Source: an uncultured Alphaproteobacteria bacterium (GTDB lineage: Bacteria; Pseudomonadota; Alphaproteobacteria; Rs-D84). From it: DNA of 37,251 nt. A program made the translations under genes and the position numbers. Positions within the stretch are counted from its first letter, which is position 1, and each line of letters starts with the position of its first letter. The stretch is from the NCBI GenBank assembly GCA_949156565.1, contig CASCZI010000008.1:1-37251 (forward strand), given 5' to 3'. The notes below the pieces were generated by a model. The model made no database searches, was not told the origin of the DNA, and saw nothing but the letters and a program-made list of their open reading frames with translations. Of this stretch, positions 14,300-23,285 are shown one piece after another.

Positions 14300-15040
14300 A
14301 TGACAGATATCAAAATTTTTCCCATTTTTGACCAAGGGCAATGTACCCTGTGGCATGAATGCGCCCGTATATGGGTTGATGCCACCATTGCCCCATCGGT
14401 CAGTCTGGAAAAGCGGAAAACCGAAATCACGGTAATGCAACAATTTTTCACCCAAGAATATAGATATAATCACGTGAATTTGGTTTTTGGGGCATGGGAC
14501 CAAGACAAAATGGTGGGATTTATCCACGGCAGTTGCAACGACAATTCTGCCACGGGCAACCGGTTGGCGGTTCTGCCACGGTATCAATCCATGCATATTG
14601 GGGGCACATTGTTATCGCATTTTGAACGGGCCGTGTCATTGGATTCGAAATACATTAATCTTATTGCCCTGGAATCTGTAGTTAGGTTTTATCTTCGTCG
14701 TGGTTATCGCACCACGGGCACCTATGAATTTATCAAAGACATTCGATATATTGCCAGTGGACATGTCATCCCGGTTTTTCGTGTGCCATCATGGGTCAAT
14801 CCGATATGTCGTGAAATTGCCCAGGCATATGATTTAACGTGGAATAATGGCATAATCAATACGGGCAATGCCCCATTCTTTGTTTATATTGATGAACATT
14901 CCTGTATCCAAGGATTTGCCACAATCACCCCATCGGGTCCATTGATCTGTGCAAAAAATCACAATACCCAGATTTGTGACCAATTATCTAAAACCATTAT
15001 CCCATGGATGGAATTTATGCAAAATGGACATAAACGATAA
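14300..15040 (+). CDS. GNAT-family N-acetyltransferase
   Basis: The acetyl-CoA binding motif appears as RYQSMHIGGTLLSHFE, with the preceding strand VNLVFGAWDQDKMVGFIHG and the following Tyr-containing segment RFYLRRGYRTTG, as in GNAT acetyltransferases. A second half (about residues 150-246) contains another beta-rich segment (FFVYIDEHSCIQGFATI), so it may be a two-domain GNAT. The substrate is unknown. I chose ATG 14300; a TTG at 14264 would add an implausible Ile-rich start that overlaps a -35-like TTGACA. No strong RBS is visible. Confidence 0.8.
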   Translation: MTDIKIFPIFDQGQCTLWHECARIWVDATIAPSVSLEKRKTEITVMQQFFTQEYRYNHVNLVFGAWDQDKMVGFIHGSCNDNSATGNRLAVLPRYQSMHIGGTLLSHFERAVSLDSKYINLIALESVVRFYLRRGYRTTGTYEFIKDIRYIASGHVIPVFRVPSWVNPICREIAQAYDLTWNNGIINTGNAPFFVYIDEHSCIQGFATITPSGPLICAKNHNTQICDQLSKTIIPWMEFMQNGHKR

Positions 15041-15045
15041 AATAA

Positions 15046-15073
15046 AACACCGCCCCATGGGGCGGTGTTATTT
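15046..15073. terminator. Bidirectional terminator between GNAT gene and groL
   Basis: An eleven-base perfect inverted repeat AACACCGCCCC/GGGGCGGTGTT flanked by A-rich and T-rich ends, placed between two convergent genes. Confidence 0.85.
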
Positions 15074-15081
15074 TACCGGAT

Positions 15082-16701
15082 TTACATCATGCCCGGCATG
15101 CCACCCATGGCGGGCGATGGGGCGGGTTTTTCTTCGGGAATTTCCGACATAACGGCCCCGGTTGTTAATAATACACCCGCTGTACTGGCCGCGGCCTGGA
15201 TCGCGGTCTTGACTACCTTGGCCGGGTCAATAATACCCGCATGCATCATGTCGACATATTCGCCCGTCTGTGCGTTATATCCAAAATTGTAATCTTTGGA
15301 TTCACTGACCTTGCCGACAACAATTTCACCGGATACGCCCGCATTTTCTGCAATCTGGGCACACGGTGCAACGATGGCGCGACGAACAATATCAATACCA
15401 ACATTCTGGTCCGGATTGGCACCCTTAACCTTGTCCAGGGCGCGTGTGGCACGTACCAATGCAATACCGCCACCGGCAACAATTCCGTCCGCCACGGCCG
15501 CCCGCGTGGCCGCCAATGCATCATCCACACGATCTTTCTTTTCTTTGACCTCTAATTCTGTCATGCCGCCCACCTTAATCACGGCAACACCACCAACCAA
15601 TTTGGCCAACCGTTCCGATAATTTTTCACGATCGTAATCACTGGTGCTGTCGGCGATAGATTTGCGGATTTCATCCGCACGCGCTGCGATCGCGGATTTA
15701 TCGCCTGCCCCCTGGGCCAGCAAGGTTGAATCCTTAGAAACAACAACCTTTTTCGCAGAACCCAACACCGCCGGCGTTATATTTTCCAACGTCATGCCCA
15801 TATCATCAGAAATCACGGTTGCACCGGTCACAATTGCAATATCTTTCAACATTTCTTTGCGCCGATCGCCAAAGCCCGGGGCCTTGACCGCACAAACCTT
15901 TAACCCGCCACGCAACCGGTTCAAAACCAATGTTGCCAATGCCTCGGATTCAACATCTTCGGCAATAATCAATAACGGACGGCCCGATTGTGCAATCGGT
16001 TCCAATATCGGCAACAGTGCCTGAAGTCCTGTAATCTTTTTTTCCGACACCAGAATCTGGGCACCATCCAATTCCGCCAGCATTTTTTCACTGTTGGTGA
16101 CAAAATACGGGGACATAAATCCTTGGTCAAACTGCATCCCTTCGACCACATCAATTTCAGTGTCCAGCCCCTTGGCTTCTTCCACAGTAATCACCCCTTC
16201 TTTGCCAACGCGTTCCATGGCATCGGCAATTTTTTCACCAATTTCACGATCAGAATTGGCAGAAATGGTTGCAACCTGGGCAATTTCTGCACTGTTTTTT
16301 ACCGGGCGCGCATGGGCATCAATATCATCCATAACGGCCGTAACCGCCAAATCAATTCCCCGTTTTACATCCATTGGGTTCATCCCCGCGGCGATAACAC
16401 GCCGGCCTTCGCGGATTAATTTCTGGGCCAGAACAGTTGCCGTTGTGGTTCCATCGCCGGCCTTGTCGCCGGCCTTTTTGGCCACTTCTTGAACCATTTT
16501 GGCGCCAATGTTTTCCACCGGATCTTTTAATGACACTTCACGTGCAACGGTAACACCGTCCTTGGTGGCAACCGGACCACCATATGTTTTTTCAATAACC
16601 ACGGTGCGTCCCTTGGGGCCCATGGTGATTTTAACGGCATTGGCCAATTTATCGACCCCCGCCGCCAATTTATCTGTATCAAATGTAATATCTTTGGCCA
16701 T
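15082..16701 (-). CDS. groL: Chaperonin GroEL
   Basis: The 60-kDa chaperonin forms the double-ring folding chamber. 539 residues, close to the family norm. ATP-binding motifs [11 protein letters not shown] and [11 protein letters not shown], the apical-domain peptide-binding region (about 190-375), and the C-terminal GGMPGMM tail are all present. RBS AGAGGAT. It follows groS by 21 bases in the usual operon. No CIRCE element is visible in the operon leader. Confidence 0.98.
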   Translation of the reverse strand: MAKDITFDTDKLAAGVDKLANAVKITMGPKGRTVVIEKTYGGPVATKDGVTVAREVSLKDPVENIGAKMVQEVAKKAGDKAGDGTTTATVLAQKLIREGRRVIAAGMNPMDVKRGIDLAVTAVMDDIDAHARPVKNSAEIAQVATISANSDREIGEKIADAMERVGKEGVITVEEAKGLDTEIDVVEGMQFDQGFMSPYFVTNSEKMLAELDGAQILVSEKKITGLQALLPILEPIAQSGRPLLIIAEDVESEALATLVLNRLRGGLKVCAVKAPGFGDRRKEMLKDIAIVTGATVISDDMGMTLENITPAVLGSAKKVVVSKDSTLLAQGAGDKSAIAARADEIRKSIADSTSDYDREKLSERLAKLVGGVAVIKVGGMTELEVKEKKDRVDDALAATRAAVADGIVAGGGIALVRATRALDKVKGANPDQNVGIDIVRRAIVAPCAQIAENAGVSGEIVVGKVSESKDYNFGYNAQTGEYVDMMHAGIIDPAKVVKTAIQAAASTAGVLLTTGAVMSEIPEEKPAPSPAMGGMPGMM

Positions 16702-16722
16702 AATTTCTATCCTCTTATTTCG

Positions 16723-17007
16723 TTAAAGAATCCCCAGAATATCTGTTTCCTTGATCAACACATAATCTTTGCCGTCCAATTTGACGTCATTCGCACTGGA
16801 CGCCCATTTTGCAAATAAAACCGTATCACCGGGTTTAACCGACATCGGAACGCGGTTTGCCCCATCCATGGCCCCGTCACCGGCGGCAATAACGCGACCG
16901 CGTGATGGTTTTTCCTTGGCATTATCGGGGATAATGATTCCGCCGGCGGTTTTGTTATCTTCTTCAATCCTTTCCAACAGAACGTAATTGTATAGTGGTT
17001 TCAGCAT
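16723..17007 (-). CDS. groS: Co-chaperonin GroES
   Basis: The 94-residue lid protein of the chaperonin. Family features are [13 protein letters not shown], the mobile loop [24 protein letters not shown] and a C-terminal [14 protein letters not shown]. It is the first gene of the groS-groL operon and follows an RpoH-like promoter, with a purine-rich RBS (AAGGGAG) before the ATG. Confidence 0.98.
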   Translation of the reverse strand: MLKPLYNYVLLERIEEDNKTAGGIIIPDNAKEKPSRGRVIAAGDGAMDGANRVPMSVKPGDTVLFAKWASSANDVKLDGKDYVLIKETDILGIL

Positions 17008-17036
17008 ATATTTCTCCCTTGGCTGATATGCCCATT

Positions 17037-17065
17037 AATATAATGCGCCATTATGCGATTTCAAG
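17037..17065 (-). promoter_or_regulatory. groS promoter, RpoH-like
   Basis: On the minus strand CTTGAA (17065-17060), a 17-base spacer and TATATT (17042-17037) lie 30 bases before groS. CTTGAA is the -35 core of alphaproteobacterial heat-shock promoters; the -10 box is also acceptable to the housekeeping sigma factor. No TTAGCACTC-type CIRCE repeat was found. Confidence 0.55.
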
Positions 17066-17123
17066 GCTTGATTTTCAAACCGCACTATAATACCATCGGT
17101 CAATGAATACCAAGGGGAAAAAA

Positions 17124-17507
17124 ATGTACGATTCAAACAATGTCTTTGCGAAAATCATTCGTGGCGAAATACCATGCAAAAAAATATGTGAAAATGACCA
17201 CGCCCTTAGTTTTTATGACATTAATCCCTTGTTTGAAAAACATGCCTTGATCATCCCAAAGGGCGATTTTGTAAACATATTGGATTTTGTGACACGCGCC
17301 ACACCCACGGCCCAACAAGAATTTTGGAATTGTTTTCGCCAAACCGCAGAAAAATTGGGTATAAATGAAAACTTTAACATTATGGCCAATGCCGGCGCAG
17401 ATGCCCCATTTGTAGAACAATCGGTATTTCATTTTCACCTGCATCTGATGTCGGGGGGGCGGGTTGCCGAATTCGACCGGGAAATGGATCGGATATGCCA
17501 CAAATAA
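17124..17507 (+). CDS. HIT-family nucleotide hydrolase (HinT-like)
   Basis: Start chosen at ATG 17124 (MYDSNNVFAKIIRGEIPCKK) because AAGGGG lies just upstream and the family begins this way. The catalytic histidine triad is HFHLHL near the C-terminus, and NPLFEKHALIIPK is the usual HIT core. 127 residues, typical. Such proteins hydrolyse AMP-linked substrates such as adenosine phosphoramidates. A TATAAT at 17086-17091 may be its -10 box, divergent from the groS promoter. The next gene overlaps it by 13 bases. Confidence 0.92.
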   Translation: MYDSNNVFAKIIRGEIPCKKICENDHALSFYDINPLFEKHALIIPKGDFVNILDFVTRATPTAQQEFWNCFRQTAEKLGINENFNIMANAGADAPFVEQSVFHFHLHLMSGGRVAEFDREMDRICHK

Positions 17508-17713
17508 AAATCCGGGTTATACCGCGGGCCCGACGCAATGCCATTGATACGATGGATGATGGAACCATTCGTATTCATACAACGGCGGCACCAACCGACG
17601 GGGATGCCAATGCATCTGTTATAAAATTATTGGCACGCCATTTTGACGTGCCAAAATCCCAGATTCAAATTATTCGCGGGCACACATCCCGGGACAAAGT
17701 AATCGAATTTTAA
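17495..17713 (+). CDS. DUF167 / YggU family protein
   Basis: A 72-residue protein with the whole DUF167 pattern: IKIRVIPRARRNAID, then IRIHTTAAPTDGDANASVIK and IIRGHTSRDKVIEF. The family is widespread, small and of uncertain function. It overlaps the HIT gene, so the two are translationally coupled, and its stop overlaps the stop of the convergent LOG gene by three bases. Confidence 0.9.
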   Translation: MPQIKIRVIPRARRNAIDTMDDGTIRIHTTAAPTDGDANASVIKLLARHFDVPKSQIQIIRGHTSRDKVIEF

Positions 17714-18264
17714 TAATTTAAAACCTTTTCCATTAATTCGTCGGGGGTATTCGCGCCATGCATATTATAATCTTCGGGGCGAACAAAAAATCCGGTGCGT
17801 TTCATATGAACCATCAAACGAGCAAATGGTGCCCAGAAATTTTCTGTATTCATGAAAAACAATGGTTTTGTTGTTTCCCCAATTTGTTGCATCGTCATAA
17901 TATCGGTCAATTCATTTAATGTTCCCGTCCCCCCGGGCAAGATGATGAACCCATCCGAGAGATCATACATCTTTTGTTTACGTTCATTCACCCCATCGGT
18001 GATTTCAAAACAATCCAAATTATCATGCAAGGGTTCTTGCTTGGCCACAACATCGTGTGTTGTAATCCCGGTCACATGACCACCCGCCGCCAATGCCGCA
18101 TTGGCCGCCGTTCCCATTAATCCAACATTGCCCCCACCAAATACCATACGTATCCCATTTTTCGCCAACATTTCACCAATGCGCGCCGCATCCCGGGCAT
18201 ATGCAGGATTATTACCAAATTGATGTCCGCAATAAACCGCCATTGATTTCAAACGTCCTGACAT
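17710..18264 (-). CDS. LOG family protein (TIGR00730 Rossmann fold)
   Basis: Contains GGGNVGLMG (nucleotide-binding loop) and the signature LPGGTGTLNELTD, plus the Arg-Lys pair in NERKQKM. Proteins of this family are often misnamed lysine decarboxylases and act as nucleotide 5'-monophosphate phosphoribohydrolases (cytokinin-activating in plants and some bacteria). 184 residues, typical. RBS AAAGGA precedes ATG 18264. Divergent from tilS. Confidence 0.92.
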   Translation of the reverse strand: MSGRLKSMAVYCGHQFGNNPAYARDAARIGEMLAKNGIRMVFGGGNVGLMGTAANAALAAGGHVTGITTHDVVAKQEPLHDNLDCFEITDGVNERKQKMYDLSDGFIILPGGTGTLNELTDIMTMQQIGETTKPLFFMNTENFWAPFARLMVHMKRTGFFVRPEDYNMHGANTPDELMEKVLNY

Positions 18265-18313
18265 TTTCTTTTTTCCTTTATTTTTGCGAATTATAACATA
18301 AAATAGATCTATA

Positions 18314-19303
18314 ATGAATCAAAAATTCACCGATTTTATCGCCCCCATCCGGCACAAAAACATCGCCATCGCCGTCAGTGGGGGTGCCGATTCTTTGGCA
18401 TTGCTGCATATGTCGATGATGGCCGGATTAAAAATCGTTGCATTGCATGTAAATCACAAATTACGACCCGACGCGGATGCAGACGCGGCCCACGTCCAAT
18501 CCATGGCCAATGCATGGGGCATTGATATTCAAATCTTGACATGGGCGGGGGATAAACCCAATACCGGTATCGAAGATGCGGCGCGCACCGCCCGATATAA
18601 ATTAATGACCGATTATTGCCAGAAAAATGGAATTGACATATTAATGGTTGCCCATCATGCCGATGATCAAATTGAAACATTCTTGATGAATTTGGCCCGC
18701 GGCAGTGGGGTTTACGGTCTGGCCGCGATGCGTCCGATAACAATACGGGATGGAATTAAAATTATGCGGCCATTATTAACCATACGCCGGGAAGAATTAC
18801 GTACCTATTGCGTGGACCATGGCATCACATTCGTCCATGATGAAATGAATGATGATGAACACTATGCCCGGGTACGAATGCGGCGGCGACGCGCCTGTTT
18901 AACCAAAGAACTTGGGATCAGTGACGATCGCATTTTATTAGCGATCAAAAACCTTGGGCGGACGCGGGACGCATTGGATGATTATATCGCCCAACGCCAA
19001 GAAAATTTGGTCCATGATAACCGCGCCATCTTTGATGCATTTTTTCTATTTGACGAAGCGCCCGATATTAGACTAAAGTTGCTGGGCAACTTGTTACACC
19101 AAATTGGTGGGAACAATTATCCGCCACGTTTGGACGCGTTGGAACGTGCGTTGAAACGTCTGGGGGGGGATTGCAAATTTACCCTTGGGGGCTGCGTATT
19201 GCGTCGTCTGGGGGAAAAAATTCTGATTGCGCCCGAAGGGGCCCGTACCAGTTTTAAGGTTAGGAAGGGAAATGAAAAAACAAAACAACACAGCAAAGCG
19301 TGA
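18314..19303 (+). CDS. tilS: tRNA(Ile)-lysidine synthase
   Basis: TilS modifies C34 of tRNA-Ile(CAU) to lysidine with lysine and ATP, so that AUA is read as Ile. The N-terminal PP-loop is SGGADS (residues 22-27), followed by ALHVNHKLRPDAD and VAHHADDQIETFLMNLARGSG. 329 residues is short compared with E. coli TilS (about 430), consistent with a reduced C-terminal substrate domain as in many alphaproteobacteria. The coding end overlaps the start of ftsH by 32 bases, a common tilS-ftsH pairing. Confidence 0.94.
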   Translation: MNQKFTDFIAPIRHKNIAIAVSGGADSLALLHMSMMAGLKIVALHVNHKLRPDADADAAHVQSMANAWGIDIQILTWAGDKPNTGIEDAARTARYKLMTDYCQKNGIDILMVAHHADDQIETFLMNLARGSGVYGLAAMRPITIRDGIKIMRPLLTIRREELRTYCVDHGITFVHDEMNDDEHYARVRMRRRRACLTKELGISDDRILLAIKNLGRTRDALDDYIAQRQENLVHDNRAIFDAFFLFDEAPDIRLKLLGNLLHQIGGNNYPPRLDALERALKRLGGDCKFTLGGCVLRRLGEKILIAPEGARTSFKVRKGNEKTKQHSKA

Positions 19304-21155
19304 CGGATCAATCTGGTTTGCCGTCCTGTTCATCATTATGTTTGCGGCCATGATTGCCCGTACAACAATTATGGGATCGGGGGGGACCGGAACAATCATC
19401 ACCGGAAACGATACCACACCAACGCCCGTCGTATTGTCTTTCTCGGACGTATTAAATCAGGCAAAAAACATCCGCACCATGGATATCCGTGGAACCGACG
19501 CCCGGGGCGAATTAAAAGATGGCACACCATACCGCGCCACAATCGCGTATGATCCATCCCTGCTTAGCCGGATTGCAGATGGCGGCGCCACAATTTCAAT
19601 CAACGATGCCCGCGGATGGACCGATTATCTGGGGACATGGGTACCGATTCTGATGGGACTGTTGTTTATATGGTGGATTCTGCGCGGAATTCGCGGGGGT
19701 GGCGCAATGGGGGGATTGTCCCGAAATTTGGTCAACCAAAATCCAACCAAAATTGCCACCGGAAAACCCAAGACCACATTCAAAGATGTGGCCGGCATTA
19801 ATTCAGAGAAACAAGAATTGATGGAAGTTGTGGATTTTCTGAAAAACAAAGAAAAATTTAAATCTGTTGGTGCACGCGTGCCACGGGGGGTTTTACTGTC
19901 GGGGAATCCGGGAACGGGAAAAACATTGTTGGCCCGGGCGATTGCCGGCGAAGCAAATGTTCCCTTTTTCGCCGCATCCGGCAGTGATTTTTCCGGTATC
20001 ATCGTGGGCCTGGGGGTGGCAAAAATCAAAGAAATCTTTGAAATGGCGCGCCGCAATGCCCCATGTATTTTGTTTATTGATGAAATTGATGCCATTGGTC
20101 AACGACGCAGCACCCATTCATTTAATGACCAAGATCGTGAACAAACATTGAACCAATTGTTAATCGAAATGGATGGTTTTTCCAATGATACAGGAATCAT
20201 TGTGATTGGTGCCACCAATCGTCCCGACATGTTGGATCCGGCATTATTACGCCCAGGGCGTTTTGACCGCCAGGTGTTTATCGATCTGCCGGATTTATCG
20301 GGGCGGCGCGAAATTTTGGATCTGTATGTCAAACGGGTAAAGGTTGCAGATGACGTTGATTTGCAAAATCTGGCGCGGGGAACAACGGGATTTTCCGGGG
20401 CAGATTTGGAAAACCTGTTGAACGAAGCGGCCCTGCACGCGGTACGCGCCGGTCGCAAAGCCATTGAAACACCGGACATAGAAGAAGCGCGTGACAAAAT
20501 CTTGATGGGGCCACGCAAAATCCGCAAAATGCGACCCGAAGATATTAAATTAACCGCCTATCACGAGGCCGGACACGCCTTTGTATCCCAGATGTTTGCC
20601 GACATCACCGACCCCATACACAAGGCGACAATTATCCCCCGTGGACGCGCATTGGGGATGGTGCAACACCTGCCGATTGATGACAAAGTATCGATGACCC
20701 TGGCCGAGGTACGCGCCAATCTGGCGGTTTCTATGGCGGGTCGGGCGGCCGAGGAGGAGTTTTTTGGCCCCGATAAAATAACCACCGGTGCCGAAGGTGA
20801 TATTGCCGGCGCCACGCGCCTGGCACGCTATGCCATTACGGTGGCGGGGTTATCAGGAAAAATCGGTTTGGCCGCCGTGAATCAGGCCGGTCTAATGGGG
20901 GGACGGCGTGCACTGGAAAATGCATCAGAAAAAACCGCCGAAATGGTCGACAACGAAATCCGTCAATGGATGGATGTGGCGCACAAAACGGCATCTAAAT
21001 TATTGCACGACAATCGGACAACCGTAACCAAATTGGCCGAAGAATTATTGGCACGCGAAACACTAACAGGCGATGAAATCAAAGAAATCATTGCCAACGC
21101 ATCAAAACCCAAAAAACGTCCCGCACGTCAATCCAAGTCAAAGACCAAGAAATAA
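19272..21155 (+). CDS. ftsH: ATP-dependent zinc metalloprotease FtsH, unusual pore loop
   Basis: Membrane AAA+ protease of the inner membrane. Start ATG 19272 (MKKQNNTAKRDG) has GGAAGGG upstream. TM segments lie at about residues 14-31 and 120-138 with a periplasmic domain between. Walker A is GNPGTGKT (211-218), Walker B is LFIDEID, the SRH is ATNRPDMLDPALLRPGRFD and the zinc site is HEAGH (431-435). Oddity: the substrate-gripping pore-1 loop, normally with an aromatic residue before VGVGA, reads SGIIVGLGV, with Ile at the aromatic position (about residue 244). A Lys/Arg-rich tail ends the 627-residue protein. The next gene begins directly after its stop. Confidence 0.96.
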   Translation: MKKQNNTAKRDGSIWFAVLFIIMFAAMIARTTIMGSGGTGTIITGNDTTPTPVVLSFSDVLNQAKNIRTMDIRGTDARGELKDGTPYRATIAYDPSLLSRIADGGATISINDARGWTDYLGTWVPILMGLLFIWWILRGIRGGGAMGGLSRNLVNQNPTKIATGKPKTTFKDVAGINSEKQELMEVVDFLKNKEKFKSVGARVPRGVLLSGNPGTGKTLLARAIAGEANVPFFAASGSDFSGIIVGLGVAKIKEIFEMARRNAPCILFIDEIDAIGQRRSTHSFNDQDREQTLNQLLIEMDGFSNDTGIIVIGATNRPDMLDPALLRPGRFDRQVFIDLPDLSGRREILDLYVKRVKVADDVDLQNLARGTTGFSGADLENLLNEAALHAVRAGRKAIETPDIEEARDKILMGPRKIRKMRPEDIKLTAYHEAGHAFVSQMFADITDPIHKATIIPRGRALGMVQHLPIDDKVSMTLAEVRANLAVSMAGRAAEEEFFGPDKITTGAEGDIAGATRLARYAITVAGLSGKIGLAAVNQAGLMGGRRALENASEKTAEMVDNEIRQWMDVAHKTASKLLHDNRTTVTKLAEELLARETLTGDEIKEIIANASKPKKRPARQSKSKTKK

Positions 21156-21881
21156 ATGCCGGCAAAATTTGAAATTTTGACAATACCCCCAGAAAACACC
21201 AATTCCGTTCTGATGACGGTCGGAAATGATGCGGTGATTTTTGATCCATGGGGCCACGGCGATGATTGGGCAAAATTATTGGGTGAACGGGGGCTGGGAC
21301 TGCGCGCGATATACACCACCCATGGTCATGGTGATCATATTGCAGCGGCACCCGCATTGGCCATGCGATATAATGTCCCATGGTATCTAAACGCCGCGGA
21401 TGCCCCATTAATTAAATGGTCCGAGGGATTATTAGAATACTTTGGATTGCCATCCATTGATAAAAATACATCAACACATTTACCCGCCGGTCAATTTGAA
21501 ATATTGCCCGGCGCATGGGCGGATGTAATTTCTGTACCCGGACATTCGGCCGGGGGCATGGCATTTTATTTCCGCGATTCGGGCATTTTGATTATTGGGG
21601 ACACATTATTCGCAACCGGCGTTGGCCGTACCGATTTACCGGGCGGAAACCAGACGGCATTAACCGAAACAATCACGCGTTTAATGAATATGAATTTCCC
21701 CGATGAAACATTTGTCATTCCCGGTCATGGGTACGCATCCACATGGGGTGAAATGCGGCGGGTTAATCCATATATCCATTCGGTTTGCGGATGTGGGTAT
21801 GGCCAAAATTCATGCACATGTCATCACGAACATGCCGGTCCCGGATCCGATCATAAACATTCGTGTCAATATCATAAATAA
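21156..21881 (+). CDS. MBL-fold hydrolase (glyoxalase II-like) with Cys/His-rich tail
   Basis: The metallo-beta-lactamase fold is complete: THGHGDH (residues 55-61), His130 in VPGHSAGG, Asp149 in GDTLFATGVGRTDLPGG, and His191 in IPGHGYASTWGEM. This is the pattern of hydroxyacylglutathione hydrolase-like and persulfide-type enzymes. Beyond residue 207 there is an extra tail of about 30 residues containing five Cys and six His (CGCGYGQNSCTC, HHEH, DHKHSCQYH), which looks like a separate metal-binding segment. It starts at the ATG directly after the ftsH stop. The substrate is not known. Confidence 0.88.
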   Translation: MPAKFEILTIPPENTNSVLMTVGNDAVIFDPWGHGDDWAKLLGERGLGLRAIYTTHGHGDHIAAAPALAMRYNVPWYLNAADAPLIKWSEGLLEYFGLPSIDKNTSTHLPAGQFEILPGAWADVISVPGHSAGGMAFYFRDSGILIIGDTLFATGVGRTDLPGGNQTALTETITRLMNMNFPDETFVIPGHGYASTWGEMRRVNPYIHSVCGCGYGQNSCTCHHEHAGPGSDHKHSCQYHK

Positions 21882-21883
21882 AA

Positions 21884-21910
21884 CACCCCCCACTTGGGGG
21901 GTGATTTTTT
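21884..21910. terminator. Terminator after the MBL gene
   Basis: Perfect eight-pair stem CACCCCCC/GGGGGGTG, loop ACTT, followed by six T on the plus strand. The A-rich left side gives a weaker T tail for the convergent M23 peptidase transcript. Confidence 0.85.
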
Positions 21911-21992
21911 CAACCTATATTCATTCCTTTACGATTGGGCGTCTAATGGTTTTTCCCAATTTCCAACGGGTATATAATTTTTTCCCGAATGG

Positions 21993-23249
21993 CTATAGCT
22001 GGATAAACAAATTCGGATTATCCTTTAACTGGCTATTGGCATCATCGATCAAGGCGCGATACTTTAAAAACCGATCTTTGTCCCCCGTCCCCAGATTGCT
22101 GATCGCGGGCAATTTAACCGTCATTGGATTAACGTGTTTCCCATTTTTAATAATTTCATAGTGTAAATGTGGCCCCGTGGACATGCCTGTGGATCCAACA
22201 TATCCGATGGTTTGTCCCTGGCGAACGTTGGTGCCGACACCAACACCCTTGGCAAAACGCGACATATGGGCATACAGGGTTTCGTATGATCCATTATGGC
22301 GAATTTTGACATAGTTTCCATGCCCCTTGTTAAATCCACGCGCCACCACCCGCCCGGCCCCAGCGGACGGAATTGGTGTCCCCGTAGAGGCACGAAAATC
22401 CACCCCTTTGTGTGCGCGGGTAAATCCCAACACCGGATGTTTGCGACGTAAATTAAAGCTGCTGGTGATGCGGGCATTATTAATAGGCGTACGCTTTAAC
22501 GATTTAATTGCCCCATTCCCATTTTCATCATAATAACCAATTGTTCCATCTGATTTGCGAAACCGGTACATTTTAACATTGCCACGCAATGCTTCGAACC
22601 AAACCGCAATAACATGACCATTATCAATCTTGGCCCCGTCATGAAAGTTTTCTTCATAAAGAACGGAAAAACGTTGGCCGGCACGAATATCACGTTCAAA
22701 ATCCATTTCAAATGCCAACAAATCATACACATCGGCCAATATACCCGCCGGAATTCCCGCGCGCGATCCGGCGAGATAAAAACTGTCCCCGTCACGGATT
22801 TCACCCGCACGATAAACCGCACGTGTATCACGCTCAATGTCATGGGCCGCACATCGCCATGTACCTGCATCATCACATGTCAATTCCACCACGCGCCATG
22901 GCCCAGGCCGCAAGATCATTCGCGTTACCGGCGCATCATCCGATGCACGCACAAATTCGATTTTATCGTTGTCGGCACGCAATGTCGAAACACCGGCATC
23001 TTTTCGTAACATTTTGGCGATCGCATCAATATCACGTGCGGAAATACCCTGGGCCGATAATAATTTTCCCAACGTGTCGCCCGGGGCAACCACAACAACT
23101 GTTTCGCATGATGTATCCGACGGCCCAACATGGGTCCGATTCATACGCGATACCAACAACCCCACTGCCGTTAATGTTAAAAGACCCGCCAACACCAAAA
23201 CGGCCCAGGTTAATCGGCGAATTGTCAGAATATTTTTTGCTTTTTCCAT
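21993..23249 (-). CDS. M23 family metallopeptidase with LysM/OapA-like domain
   Basis: Peptidoglycan DD-endopeptidase of the envelope. I chose ATG 23249 (MEKAKNILTIRRLT); 12 codons upstream a further start would overlap prmC. An N-terminal TM anchor (about residues 13-34) is followed by a periplasmic OapA/LysM-like region (VVAPGDTLGKLLSAQG), a long middle domain, and the M23 catalytic domain. Zinc ligands are in RAHKGVDFRA and GPHLHYEI, with the GNYVKIRHNGSYETLYAHMS loop typical of active lysostaphin-like enzymes. About 418 residues. Confidence 0.93.
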   Translation of the reverse strand: MEKAKNILTIRRLTWAVLVLAGLLTLTAVGLLVSRMNRTHVGPSDTSCETVVVVAPGDTLGKLLSAQGISARDIDAIAKMLRKDAGVSTLRADNDKIEFVRASDDAPVTRMILRPGPWRVVELTCDDAGTWRCAAHDIERDTRAVYRAGEIRDGDSFYLAGSRAGIPAGILADVYDLLAFEMDFERDIRAGQRFSVLYEENFHDGAKIDNGHVIAVWFEALRGNVKMYRFRKSDGTIGYYDENGNGAIKSLKRTPINNARITSSFNLRRKHPVLGFTRAHKGVDFRASTGTPIPSAGAGRVVARGFNKGHGNYVKIRHNGSYETLYAHMSRFAKGVGVGTNVRQGQTIGYVGSTGMSTGPHLHYEIIKNGKHVNPMTVKLPAISNLGTGDKDRFLKYRALIDDANSQLKDNPNLFIQL

Positions 23250-23285
23250 GACGCGAATTATAATGGTTTCATGACAATAAATCAA
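23236..23285. promoter_or_regulatory. Bidirectional promoter of M23 gene and prmC
   Basis: The palindrome ATTATAAT (23257-23264) contains TATAAT on both strands. Plus: TATAAT ends 6 bases before the prmC ATG. Minus: it ends 7 bases before the M23 ATG, with a well-placed TTGATT at 23285-23280 (17-base spacer) lying inside prmC codons. For the plus strand a weaker TTGCTT at 23237-23242 (16-base spacer) lies inside the M23 coding region. Both transcripts should start at their start codons. Confidence 0.6.

Noticed and set aside
19227-19272. Earlier start for ftsH inside tilS
   Set aside because: Starting at 19227 adds an unrelated 15-residue extension; the ATG at 19272 has a good ribosome binding site and a typical FtsH start.
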